Notes: generated by a model not told the origin, from the letters alone. A stretch of DNA of 10,932 nt from Propionibacteriaceae bacterium (GCA_003451975.1 DMIX01000403.1:1-10932); one strand, 5' to 3'; counted from the first letter of the stretch, positions 1 to 6,807 are shown. Program-made: numbers and translations.

Positions 1-469
1 TTCTTGCGTTCCTTGACGCGGGCGTCGCGGGTGAGCAGACCGGCCTTCTTCAGCGCGGGACGGCTGGCCTCGACGTCAATGGCGTTGAGCGCACGGGCGA
101 TGCCCAAGCGCAGTGCACCGGCCTGGCCGGTCACACCGCCACCGGTGATGGTGGCGATCACGTCGTAGGCGCCCATCACACCAGCGGTCACGAAGGGCTC
201 GTTGACCTCTTGCTGGTGCAGCTTGTTCGGGAAGTACTCATCCAGCGAGCGGCCGTTGATCAGGAAGGTGCCGGTGCCGGGGAAGATCCGCACTCGGGCA
301 ATCGCCTCCTTGCGGCGTCCGGTGGCAGCCCCGGGGGCGATCATGGCTTGACGCTCGGTGCTGGCCGGACCACTGGTCTCGGCCTCGGCACGGTAGGCGA
401 TCTCACGCTCACCCTCGGTGAAGGGAGTTACCTCGGTGTCTTCGATTTCTTCGACGATCTCGCTCACAT
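1..469 (-). CDS. rpsI: 30S ribosomal protein S9 (partial, C-terminus outside window)
   Basis: Component of the 30S subunit head; in this family the C-terminal tail reaches towards the P-site tRNA. The visible 156 residues begin [13 protein letters not shown], an acidic N-terminal extension of about 45 residues as in actinobacterial S9. The conserved core then starts at about residue 48 with [15 protein letters not shown], followed by [16 protein letters not shown] and the [19 protein letters not shown] segment near residues 110-130. The sequence leaves the window at [12 protein letters not shown], so roughly the last 16 residues (normally ending SKR) are missing. The ATG start is supported by an AAGGAAG Shine-Dalgarno at 472-478, three bases from the ATG. 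Only 12 bp separate it from the stop of rplM, so both are read from the rplM promoter. Identity is very secure. Confidence 0.97.
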
Positions 470-481
470 TGCTTCCTTGGC

Positions 482-925
482 TCACTGGGCGATCTGAATG
501 ATCTCGTAGGTCTGAGGCTTCTGGGCCTCGTGCGGATGCTCCGGGCCGGAGTAGACCTTGAGCTTCTTGATCTGCTGGCGAGCGATCTTGTTCTTGGGCA
601 GCATGCCCCAGACAGCGCGCTCAACGGCCTTGCGGGGATCCTTGGCCAGAAGCTCGCCGTAAGGAACCTGCTTCAGGCCACCGGGACGACCGGAGTGACG
701 CACCGCCATTTTGTCGGTGCTCTTCTTGCCGGTCAGGGCGATCTTGGAGGCGTTCACGACGACCACGAAGTCGCCAGTGTCCACGTGCGGTGCGTATTGC
801 GGCTTGTGCTTGCCGCGCAGCAGGGTCGCCGCGGTAACGGCCAGCCGCCCGAGGACGACGTCGGTGGCATCAATCACGAGCCAGTTCCTGGTGATCTCAC
901 CAGGCTTGGGGCTGTACGTAGACAC
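482..925 (-). CDS. rplM: 50S ribosomal protein L13
   Basis: Early-assembly protein of the 50S subunit. The 147-residue product equals the usual actinobacterial length. Visible family motifs are [16 protein letters not shown] near the N-terminus, [20 protein letters not shown] in the middle, and the L13 signature region [20 protein letters not shown] followed by [13 protein letters not shown] near the C-terminus. The frame stays open upstream to an ATG at 1003, but that start would lie at about the transcription start of the predicted promoter and would add 26 residues with no family resemblance. I therefore take the GTG at 923-925, giving [11 protein letters not shown], the standard actinobacterial N-terminus; an AGGA lies nine bases before it. 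It is first in an operon with rpsI, 12 bp downstream. The leader is about 80 nt. Confidence 0.96.
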   Translation of the reverse strand: MSTYSPKPGEITRNWLVIDATDVVLGRLAVTAATLLRGKHKPQYAPHVDTGDFVVVVNASKIALTGKKSTDKMAVRHSGRPGGLKQVPYGELLAKDPRKAVERAVWGMLPKNKIARQQIKKLKVYSGPEHPHEAQKPQTYEIIQIAQ

Positions 926-1012
926 GGGTCTTCGTCCTGCTTTCAATGAGTTGTCGTCGTTGTTGGGTGCGGGATCCACTAAACAGAGCAGACCACAGCG
1001 CAACAGCGCCTA

Positions 1013-1041
1013 AGATTACCGCGCCCCTTCCGGGGGGTCAA
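1013..1041 (-). promoter_or_regulatory. rplM-rpsI promoter, sigma70-type
   Basis: Read on the minus strand there is a -35 box TTGACC (1036-1041), a spacer of exactly 17 bp, and a -10 box TAATCT (1013-1018). This is a close match to the housekeeping sigma consensus and the best promoter in the window. Transcription should start near 1006, about 80 nt upstream of the rplM GTG. The spacer holds a C-run and G-run pair (CCCCGGAAGGGG) that could form a small dyad. I looked for an L13-binding leader structure in the 5' UTR and could not make a convincing one. Confidence 0.75.
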
Positions 1042-1063
1042 AACGGTATCCGCACCTCCGCGA

Positions 1064-1123
1064 CGCTACGGTTAGGCCGTCCCGCTACTGGGCGCCCAGT
1101 AGCGTCCCGACCTCAGCGTAGCG
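1064..1123. repeat. 60-bp dyad with a perfect 22-bp palindromic core, between divergent genes
   Basis: The core at 1083-1104 is a perfect palindrome with half-site CGCTACTGGGC and no central spacer. A second pair of arms, CGCTACG (1064-1070) and CGTAGCG (1117-1123), is placed exactly symmetrically about the same centre (1093/1094), and half of the 12 positions between each outer arm and the core also pair. Counting by hand, 24 of 30 base pairs across the 60 bp are complementary. It lies just upstream of the rplM -35 box and about 110 bp before the DUF1839 start. It could be a two-site operator, a terminator-like hairpin if transcribed, or the remnant of a small mobile palindrome. It matches no operator I know. 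Confidence 0.8.
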
Positions 1124-1168
1124 AGGGGTGGGTAGTAGTGGCTCACCGGGGAGGGACACGGGGCTCGA

Positions 1169-1177
1169 TGCTAGCCT
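1169..1177 (+). promoter_or_regulatory. Possible extended -10 promoter for the DUF1839-GH2 unit
   Basis: The sequence TGC followed by TAGCCT fits an extended -10 element (TGn-TAnnnT). There is no recognisable -35 box at 17 bp. Transcription would start near 1184, which leaves a leader of about 20 nt before the GTG at 1205 and would place the alternative ATG at 1181 at or before the start of the transcript. Confidence 0.35.
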
Positions 1178-1194
1178 CAGATGTCGATCACCGC

Positions 1195-1202
1195 AGGGGG
1201 AG
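1195..1202 (+). promoter_or_regulatory. Shine-Dalgarno deciding the GTG start at 1205
   Basis: AGGGGGAG lies two bases before the GTG at 1205. Nothing similar precedes the in-frame ATG at 1181. The spacing is short if the whole run is counted, but the AGGGGG part sits at a workable distance. Confidence 0.55.
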
Positions 1203-1204
1203 CC

Positions 1205-2167
1205 GTGACCACTGTCTTTTCTCGCGTTGCGCCGCAGCAGTATCAGCCACACCGGCTGCACGGCGCTGATCGCGCCTGGCCAGAGACCAACTGCTACGTC
1301 GATCTGTGGATCGAACTGCTCTCCGCCTATGGCACCACGCCTGAAGCGATGCTCGGTTTCACTATCACCCAGGACTACGAGGGCGATCAGTTCACCTTCT
1401 TCAAAGTCCCCTTGGAGGATCTGGAGAGCCTCTACGGCATCGTGGTGACCGAATTGGCGCAGTATGACTCGGTGGAGGCCCACGTCGCCACCCAGATCGA
1501 ACGCGGCCGACTCTGCCTGGTCGAGATGGACAGTTATTTCCTGCCCGACACGGCCGGCACCACGTACCGCACCGAGCACGGCAAGACCACAGTCGGGATC
1601 AATCGCATCGACCCGGACGCGGCGAGCATGGACTACTTCCACAACGGCGGCTTCTTCGAGCTGTCCGGTGAGGATTATGCCGGAGTCTTCCAACACGACG
1701 TGGCCCCCGGACTGCGCTGGATCCCCTACACCGAGTTCGCCAAGTTCCCGGCCACCCCAGTGCCCGTCGAGCAACTCCGCGACACCGCCCGGCAACTGCT
1801 GCGCCACCATCTGAAGCGCCGCCCGGCCAGCAATCCGCTGGCGGCCTACGCCGCGGTCTTCGCCGGGCAGGTGGAACAGGTGGCCGAGCGCGGCATGGAC
1901 TTCTTCCATCTCTATGCGTTCAACACGGTGCGCCAGTTCGGCGCCAATTTCGAATTGTTGGCCAGCCACCTGGAATGGCTGGACGCCGCCGAATTCGGCG
2001 AAGAGATCGTGGCCGCACGACAGATCTCCGATACCGCGAAGACCACCCAGTTCATGTTGGCCAGAGCCGTGGCCCGCCATCGTTTCGAACCACTGGAGAC
2101 TGCCCTGGAGCCGACGGTGACAGCCTGGAACGCGCTGATGGCCGGCCTGGACGACAAGGTCGGCTGA
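1205..2167 (+). CDS. DUF1839 family protein
   Basis: The product of 320 residues is soluble, with no signal peptide or membrane segment. I recognise the DUF1839 family from ordered segments: YQPHRLHGADRAWPETNCYVDLWIE (residues about 14-38, with Cys30), EGDQFTFFK at about 60-68, a centre with YFLPDTAGTTYRTEHGKTT, and YFHNGGFFELSGEDY further on. The C-terminal third is helical and contains FHLYAFNTVRQFGANFELLASHLEWL. The biochemical role is unknown. The N-terminal part, with its Cys, conserved aromatics and ETNCY block, resembles cysteine-peptidase-like or substrate-binding folds only loosely; I assign no activity. It is followed 3 bp later by the GH2 gene, so the two are almost certainly co-transcribed. 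From memory, DUF1839 genes in Burkholderia and Bradyrhizobium sit with an amino acid:carrier-protein ligase, a carrier protein and a GH2 gene; that association is unverified here. The GTG at 1205 is preferred over ATG 1181 because of the Shine-Dalgarno at 1195-1202. Confidence 0.8.
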   Translation: MTTVFSRVAPQQYQPHRLHGADRAWPETNCYVDLWIELLSAYGTTPEAMLGFTITQDYEGDQFTFFKVPLEDLESLYGIVVTELAQYDSVEAHVATQIERGRLCLVEMDSYFLPDTAGTTYRTEHGKTTVGINRIDPDAASMDYFHNGGFFELSGEDYAGVFQHDVAPGLRWIPYTEFAKFPATPVPVEQLRDTARQLLRHHLKRRPASNPLAAYAAVFAGQVEQVAERGMDFFHLYAFNTVRQFGANFELLASHLEWLDAAEFGEEIVAARQISDTAKTTQFMLARAVARHRFEPLETALEPTVTAWNALMAGLDDKVG

Positions 2168-2170
2168 CTC

Positions 2171-4597
2171 ATGCGCCGCTACCTGGACGCCGAGGTCCGC
2201 CGGCTGAACGAGGGCTGGCAACTGACGCATTGCGAGCCCGGCGCCATCGACTCACCCGCGGCGCTGGCCGCAGCCTGGGCTGTGGCCGCGATCGTTCCAG
2301 GCACCGCTGCGGCGGCTTTGGCAGCGGCCGGACGCTTCGATGCCGCCCATCCCGAACCACTCCAGGATGCCGATTTCTGGTATCACTGCCGACTCGCTGA
2401 ACCGGCAGGTCCGGCGGTGCTGCGTTTCGAAGGACTGGCCACGCTGGCCGAGGTGTTCCTCAACGGCGAGATGATCCTGACCAGTGAGTCAATGTTTGAA
2501 AGCCACGACGTGGCAGTCGAACTCACCGGCAGCGACGAATTGGCGATTCGGTTCGCTGCGTTGAGCCAGGCTTTGGCGGCCAAAGGCCCGCGAGCGAAAT
2601 GGCGCCCACGACTTTTCGACAACCAGGGGCTTCGCCTGGTTCGCACCACGCTGCTGGGGCACATGCCGGGTTGGTGTCCGTCCATCCAGGCCGTCGGCCC
2701 GTACCGCGAGATCAGTGTGATCCGTCCCGGCCGGCTCAGTCTGGACGATCTGAGGATCGCCGCCGACCTGACCGTGGATGGCGTCGGCCTGCTCGCCGTC
2801 GGAGCTCGGGGGGTGCCGGTCGGGACGACGGTCCGCTGCGCCGGGGTAGAAACCGCTTTCGGGGCCGACGGTGACCGAATGATCGCCACCCTCGTCCTCG
2901 CGGACGTCGAACCGTGGTGGCCGCACACTCATGGCTCACCGACGCTGTATGACATCGAGCTGGTGCTGGCCGACGGCAGCGTGCACCGGCTGGCCCGCAC
3001 CGGCTTTCGGCACCTAGAGGTCACCGACGCTGACGACTTCGGGCTGCGACTCAACGGCGTGCCTGTCTTCTGCCGGGGCGCGGTGTGGACCAGCGCCGAT
3101 CTGCTCGGGTTGAGTGGTGATCGCCAGACCTACGCTCCCCTGCTGAAGCGGCTCGCCGCGGCCGGGGCCAACATGGTGCGCATTCCCGGGATCACCACCT
3201 ATGAGGCCGCAGCATTCTTCGAACTGTGCGACGAACTCGGTCTGCTGGTCTTCCAAGACTTCATGTTCGCCAATTTCGACTATCCCGGCGATGCGGCCTT
3301 CCTCGATCACGTCCGCGTAGAGGTACAGCAGTTCTTGGACGCCCGTCAGGGTTGTCCGTCGCTGGCGGTGACCAGTGCGGGCAGCGAAATCGCCCAGCAG
3401 GCTGCGATGCTGGGGCTGCCCGAGCAGTTCTGGTATTCGACGCTGGCGACAGAGCTGTTGCCCGGCTGGGTCGCCGAGTATCGCCCGGATGTGGCCTACC
3501 TGCCCGGCTCGCCCTCGGGAGGAGCATTGCCGTTCAGTGTCGATGCCGGGGTGGGCCACTACTACGGCGTGGGAGCCTACGGCCGGCCGCTGGAGGACGC
3601 CCGGCGCGCGTCGGTGCGGTTCACCAGTGAGTGCCTCGCCTTCGCCAATGCCCCCCAACACAGCTCCCTTCCCGCCGACCTCACCGAACGCAGCACCAGC
3701 GACCAGGCGTGGCGTGTCGGGGTGCCGCAGGATCCCGGCACCGACTGGAACTTCGCGGACACCCGTGACCACTACCTCGGGCTGCTGTACGACCGAGACC
3801 CGCACACGGTGCGTGCCGAAGACCCGCAGCAATACCTGGCGCTATCGCAGGCCGTCAGCGGAGAGGTTGCCACCGAGACTTTCGCCGAGTGGCGCACTGG
3901 GGCCACCACCCACGGCGCGCTGGTGTTCACCATGGCCGATCTGGCCCCCGGTTTCGGCTGGGGCATCATCGACTCCAGCCATCAACCCAAGCCGATCTTC
4001 TACGCCCTGGCGCACGCCTGGCGTCCGGTGACGGTGGCGATGACTGATGAGGGAGTCAATGGGCTTCGCATCCACCTGCTCAACGACACTGCCGCAGAGG
4101 TGGCCGGCACCGTCGAGGTGTTCGGCATCCGCGAAGGCTCGGTGATGGTGTCGCAGGCGAGCCGGGCTGTGGTGCTGGCCGGACGCAGCCGCACCACCGT
4201 GGCCGCCACAGAGCTGTTGGGGGGCTTTTTCGACTACAACTACGCCTACCGTTTCGGGCCGGCCGAACACGACGTGGTCCTCGCTCGGCTGCGCAGCGCC
4301 CAGGGCATCCTTGCCGAGGCCTTCCATTTCCCGCTGGGACGCAGCGCCGCACTGCGCGAGCACAGCCTCGGCGCACAGTTGATTCGCGACGCCATCGGCT
4401 GGTTGGTCGAGGTGAGCACCGATGGCTTCGCACAGTCGGTCCACGTTCAGGCCGAGGGCTTTGAGGCTGACGATGGCTGGTTCCATCTCGCACCCGACGA
4501 GCCGCGCCGGGTGCGGCTGCGTCCGCAGGCCGGGTTCGAGGATCGCCGTCCGCAGGGGTTCGTCGCCAGCCTGAACGGCCGGCCGGCACGTTACTGA
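2171..4597 (+). CDS. Glycoside hydrolase family 2 protein, beta-mannosidase-like
   Basis: The 808-residue protein has GH2 architecture: an N-terminal jelly-roll sugar-binding domain (about 1-180, with FWYHCRL and LRFEGLATLAEVFLNG), an Ig-like domain (about 185-285), a TIM barrel (about 290-600, opening with LRLNGVPVFCRGAVW) and a C-terminal beta domain (about 620-808). The barrel contains NMVRIPGITTYEAAAFFELC followed by LGLLVFQDFMFA, typical of beta-mannosidases. Family alignment by eye puts the acid/base at Glu406 in TSAGSEIAQQ, where classical members have GNNE, and the nucleophile at Glu487 in VRFTSECL. Both glutamates are kept, so a hydrolase is plausible, but the surroundings are non-classical and the substrate is unknown. 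No signal peptide is visible, so it is probably cytoplasmic. It starts 3 bp after the DUF1839 stop with only a weak AAGG for ribosome binding, which suggests translational coupling. Confidence 0.85.
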   Translation: MRRYLDAEVRRLNEGWQLTHCEPGAIDSPAALAAAWAVAAIVPGTAAAALAAAGRFDAAHPEPLQDADFWYHCRLAEPAGPAVLRFEGLATLAEVFLNGEMILTSESMFESHDVAVELTGSDELAIRFAALSQALAAKGPRAKWRPRLFDNQGLRLVRTTLLGHMPGWCPSIQAVGPYREISVIRPGRLSLDDLRIAADLTVDGVGLLAVGARGVPVGTTVRCAGVETAFGADGDRMIATLVLADVEPWWPHTHGSPTLYDIELVLADGSVHRLARTGFRHLEVTDADDFGLRLNGVPVFCRGAVWTSADLLGLSGDRQTYAPLLKRLAAAGANMVRIPGITTYEAAAFFELCDELGLLVFQDFMFANFDYPGDAAFLDHVRVEVQQFLDARQGCPSLAVTSAGSEIAQQAAMLGLPEQFWYSTLATELLPGWVAEYRPDVAYLPGSPSGGALPFSVDAGVGHYYGVGAYGRPLEDARRASVRFTSECLAFANAPQHSSLPADLTERSTSDQAWRVGVPQDPGTDWNFADTRDHYLGLLYDRDPHTVRAEDPQQYLALSQAVSGEVATETFAEWRTGATTHGALVFTMADLAPGFGWGIIDSSHQPKPIFYALAHAWRPVTVAMTDEGVNGLRIHLLNDTAAEVAGTVEVFGIREGSVMVSQASRAVVLAGRSRTTVAATELLGGFFDYNYAYRFGPAEHDVVLARLRSAQGILAEAFHFPLGRSAALREHSLGAQLIRDAIGWLVEVSTDGFAQSVHVQAEGFEADDGWFHLAPDEPRRVRLRPQAGFEDRRPQGFVASLNGRPARY

Positions 4598-4621
4598 CAC
4601 AAGTCGACCGCGAGACGTGAG

Positions 4622-4650
4622 TCGACGCCCACCCAGGGTCTCCGTAATGT
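4622..4650 (+). promoter_or_regulatory. gltA promoter, leaderless geometry
   Basis: A -35-like TCGACG (4622-4627), a 17-bp spacer and a -10 TAATGT (4645-4650) end six bases before the gltA ATG at 4657. That puts +1 on or next to the A of the start codon. There is no Shine-Dalgarno before the ATG, which agrees with a leaderless mRNA, common in actinobacteria. Two copies of GTCGAC (4603-4608 and 4621-4626, 18 bp apart) flank and overlap the -35 box. Confidence 0.6.
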
Positions 4651-4656
4651 ACTCAC

Positions 4657-5940
4657 ATGACCGACCATCTGCAGATCCGGCACCCGGCAACCGGTACCGA
4701 AGCTGAACTCCCCATCACCGAAGCCACGATCTCCGCACCGGCACTGCGCCAGTTCGTGGTCGACGGCACTCCGCTGGCCAGTTTCGACCCGGGCTTCGTG
4801 AACACCGCGGCCTGCCATTCAGCCATCACCTACATCGATGGGGACGCCGGGATCCTGGAATACCGCGGCTACCCGATCGCCGAACTCGCCGAACATGCCA
4901 CCTTCCTGGAGGTGGCATATCTGCTTCTCAACGGCGAATTGCCGAATGCGGACCAGCTCCGCGCCTGGGAGGACTCGGTGAATCTGGAGCACCGCTGGCT
5001 TCCCGACAAGGTCAAGACCGTGCTCGCCGGTTTTCCCTACGACGCCCATCCCATGACGATCCTGATGGCGGCAGTGGCGTCGTTCTTCTCCTTCTATCCC
5101 GACGCCCGCAACTACAACGATCCCGCGGCTCGCGACCTGAACATCACGCGGCTGATCGCCAAAATGCCAACCCTGGCCGCTTTCGCCTATCGCAAAGGCA
5201 AGGCCAAGCCGTACGTGAATCCCGACGATTCGTGCGGCTACAGCCACAACTTCCTGCAAATGTTGTTCAAACAGTCCGAGCGGCGCTATGTCGCCGATGA
5301 GCGTCTGATCCGAGCCATCGAGGTGCTGTTCATCCTCCATGCCGATCACGAGCAGAACTGCTCGACGAATGCAGTGCGCTCGGTAGCCTCCTCCGGCAAC
5401 GATCTGTACACCAGCTGCTCTGCCGGTATCGGTGCACTGCATGGCCCGCTGCACGGCGGTGCCAATGAGGCGGTCCTGAAGATGCTGCGCGAGATCGGCA
5501 CCGTGGATCGGGTCCCGGAGTTCGTCGAAGGGGTCAAGGCCGGCAAGACCCGCATGATGGGGTTCGGGCACCGGGTGTACAAGAACTACGATCCACGAGC
5601 CACGATCATTAAGAAGTCAGTGGAGGACGTCTTCGAGGTAACGGGGGTGAATCCGCTGCTGCAGGTGGCTCAGGAACTCGAGCGGTACGGGCTCAACGAC
5701 GACTACTTCGTCTCCCGACGGCTGTATCCGAATGTGGACTTCTACTCCGGGCTGATCTATGAGGCGCTGGGTTTCCCTCCCGAGATGTTCACGGTGTTGT
5801 TCGCCGTGCCCCGCGCGGCGGGCTGGGCGGCGCAATACAAGGAGTTCATCACCGACTCCGAGCAAAAGATCGTGCGACCCAAGCAGTTGTACACCGGCCA
5901 TCGAGGTCGGGCCTACACCCCGATCGAGCAGCGCTCGTAG
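4657..5940 (+). CDS. gltA: Citrate synthase (type II, GltA)
   Basis: Condenses oxaloacetate with acetyl-CoA to citrate, the entry step of the TCA cycle, in the cytoplasm. Its 427 residues match bacterial GltA. The N-terminal beta domain (about 1-45) is followed by FDPGFVNTAACHSAITYIDG and GILEYRGYPIAELA. The catalytic triad can be read directly: His266 in GPLHGGAN, His305 in GFGHRVYKNYDPRA and Asp361 in NVDFYSGL. HADHEQNCST is also conserved. The position before GPLHGGAN is His (ALHGPLHGG), where many homologues carry Trp or Ser; this probably has little effect. The N-terminal domain indicates the hexameric type that is often NADH-sensitive, though sensitivity cannot be read from the sequence. 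The gene has its own leaderless-type promoter and a 204-bp gap downstream, so it is likely monocistronic. The antisense reading frames here are codon-bias shadows. Confidence 0.97.
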   Translation: MTDHLQIRHPATGTEAELPITEATISAPALRQFVVDGTPLASFDPGFVNTAACHSAITYIDGDAGILEYRGYPIAELAEHATFLEVAYLLLNGELPNADQLRAWEDSVNLEHRWLPDKVKTVLAGFPYDAHPMTILMAAVASFFSFYPDARNYNDPAARDLNITRLIAKMPTLAAFAYRKGKAKPYVNPDDSCGYSHNFLQMLFKQSERRYVADERLIRAIEVLFILHADHEQNCSTNAVRSVASSGNDLYTSCSAGIGALHGPLHGGANEAVLKMLREIGTVDRVPEFVEGVKAGKTRMMGFGHRVYKNYDPRATIIKKSVEDVFEVTGVNPLLQVAQELERYGLNDDYFVSRRLYPNVDFYSGLIYEALGFPPEMFTVLFAVPRAAGWAAQYKEFITDSEQKIVRPKQLYTGHRGRAYTPIEQRS

Positions 5941-5989
5941 CTCGCCTCCGGGACGCCTGTCGCAGTCTGGAGACATCGGGTCGGCGGCG

Positions 5990-6019
5990 TTGTGAGGCGG
6001 CCGGCGCCCTCACTAATCT
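5990..6019 (+). promoter_or_regulatory. Predicted promoter with a dyad in its spacer
   Basis: TTGTGA (5990-5995), an 18-bp spacer and TAATCT (6014-6019) form a plausible sigma70-type promoter with +1 near 6026. The inverted repeat GTGAGG (5992-5997) and CCTCAC (6008-6013) lies almost exactly in the spacer, where a repressor could block RNA polymerase. Transcribed from gltA, the same bases could form a hairpin of about eight pairs with one bulge, so it might instead be the gltA terminator; no T-run follows. It is the likely promoter of the DUF6891-like gene. Confidence 0.45.
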
Positions 6020-6026
6020 GCAGGGC

Positions 6027-6104
6027 ATGTCGCCTGCCGCCTGCCCGCAGTCCTGGTGCGCTGCGGCATCGACACCGATAGCGCGGCGTCATCGAACACG
6101 ATGA
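6027..6104 (+). CDS. Possible leaderless 25-residue upstream ORF
   Basis: An ATG at 6027 lies seven bases after the predicted -10 box, the position of a leaderless start. It opens a 25-codon frame reading MSPAACPQSW then CAAASTPIARRHRTR, with two Cys, one Trp and four Arg in the last eight residues. Its TGA (6102-6104) falls inside the 3' arm of the hairpin at 6083-6110, 40 bp before the DUF6891-like start. That layout is what a leader peptide or a translation-dependent switch would show. The codons are not informative at this length and no homologue is known to me, so it may be chance. Confidence 0.25.
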   Translation: MSPAACPQSWCAAASTPIARRHRTR

Positions 6105-6110
6105 CGCCGC
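6083..6110 (+). terminator. Perfect 12-bp-stem hairpin before the DUF6891-like gene
   Basis: The arm GCGGCGTCATCG (6083-6094) pairs without mismatch with 6099-6110 around an AACA tetraloop. It is the strongest small hairpin in the window. No T-run follows (TGCCCTAGTTCGG), so it is not a textbook intrinsic terminator, although U-poor terminators are reported in actinobacteria. It may end the gltA transcript, 142 bp after that stop, or act in the leader of the next gene, whose Shine-Dalgarno begins 21 bp later. Confidence 0.5.
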
Positions 6111-6144
6111 TGCCCTAGTTCGGCACTGACCAAAGGAAGCTGCC

Positions 6145-6807
6145 ATGCCCCAGATCGACTACTACAGCCAGCCTGCAGATCTGCGGCTGAACTCCGAGGC
6201 TCTGACCGACGAGCAGGAGGATGCCCTTCGCAGCTTCACCTGGGAGCGGGTGTTGGCCGGCGAAGCCGACCTCGACTCCTACTTGGAGTGGGCCGGCGAT
6301 GAGTTCCCCGAGCAGGAGGAGCAGGCACTCAGCCAAGCCTTCGCCACTGTGTGTGAGGCGCGCCGGGCGCAAATCGCCTCCTGGCCCCCGGAACTGCGCT
6401 CCACCGCACTGATGACGGCCTTCCGCGAGCTTGCCGAGCTCGGCATTGTGGCCCGAGGAAATTTCTCCTGTTGCGGCACCTGCGGCTCGTCGGAGATCTG
6501 GGAGGAACGTGACGACTCCCGCAGCTGGCGCGGCTATGTCTACTTCCATGCCCAAGATGCCGAACGCATCCCGGACGAACGAGCCACCTATCTCGGCTAC
6601 GGCGTCTTCCTGGACGCCTATCTGCCCGAATCGGAGTGGAATGCGCTCAGCGATGAAGCCAAGGATCAGACCTACACCCGGCTGGTGACCGAACTCATGG
6701 CCGAGGCCGCCACCGTGTTCGAACGCCACGGCATCGAGGTGGAATGGACCGGCGACCTGGCCGTCCGGATCTTGCTGAAGAACGTCGACTGGTACATCGA
6801 GATTTAG
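6145..6807 (+). CDS. DUF6891-like hypothetical protein with CCxxC motif
   Basis: A soluble, acidic protein of 220 residues with no signal peptide or membrane segment. I recognise the actinobacterial DUF6891 family from LAELGIVARGNFSCCGTCG followed by SSEIWEE and then GYVYFHAQDAERI, TYLGYGVF and near the end GIEVEWTGDLAVRILLKNVDW. The three cysteines at 109, 110 and 113 (CCxxC) could bind a metal or take part in redox chemistry, but no fourth ligand is obvious nearby. The N-terminal 90 residues (ADLDSYLEWAGDEFPEQEEQAL region) are predicted mostly helical. The function is unknown. The ATG start is firm: AAAGGAAG at 6132-6139 sits five bases before it. It stands alone, 204 bp after gltA and 131 bp before EF-G2. 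Confidence 0.75.
   Translation: MPQIDYYSQPADLRLNSEALTDEQEDALRSFTWERVLAGEADLDSYLEWAGDEFPEQEEQALSQAFATVCEARRAQIASWPPELRSTALMTAFRELAELGIVARGNFSCCGTCGSSEIWEERDDSRSWRGYVYFHAQDAERIPDERATYLGYGVFLDAYLPESEWNALSDEAKDQTYTRLVTELMAEAATVFERHGIEVEWTGDLAVRILLKNVDWYIEI

Noticed and set aside
926..1012. L13-binding leader or riboswitch in the rplM 5' UTR
   Set aside because: No stable, specific fold could be drawn by hand; only weak GTTG/CAAC pairings.
1181..1204. ATG at 1181 as the DUF1839 start
   Set aside because: No Shine-Dalgarno, and it would lie at or before the predicted transcript start; the GTG at 1205 has AGGGGGAG before it.
1085..2230. Long minus-strand frame (381 codons) opposite the DUF1839 gene
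   Set aside because: Antisense shadow of a high-GC gene; no recognisable family, and the plus-strand product has clear conserved motifs.
1205..4597. Recent horizontal transfer of the DUF1839-GH2 pair
   Set aside because: Base composition and codon choice look like the neighbours by eye, and no tRNA, integrase or direct repeats flank it.
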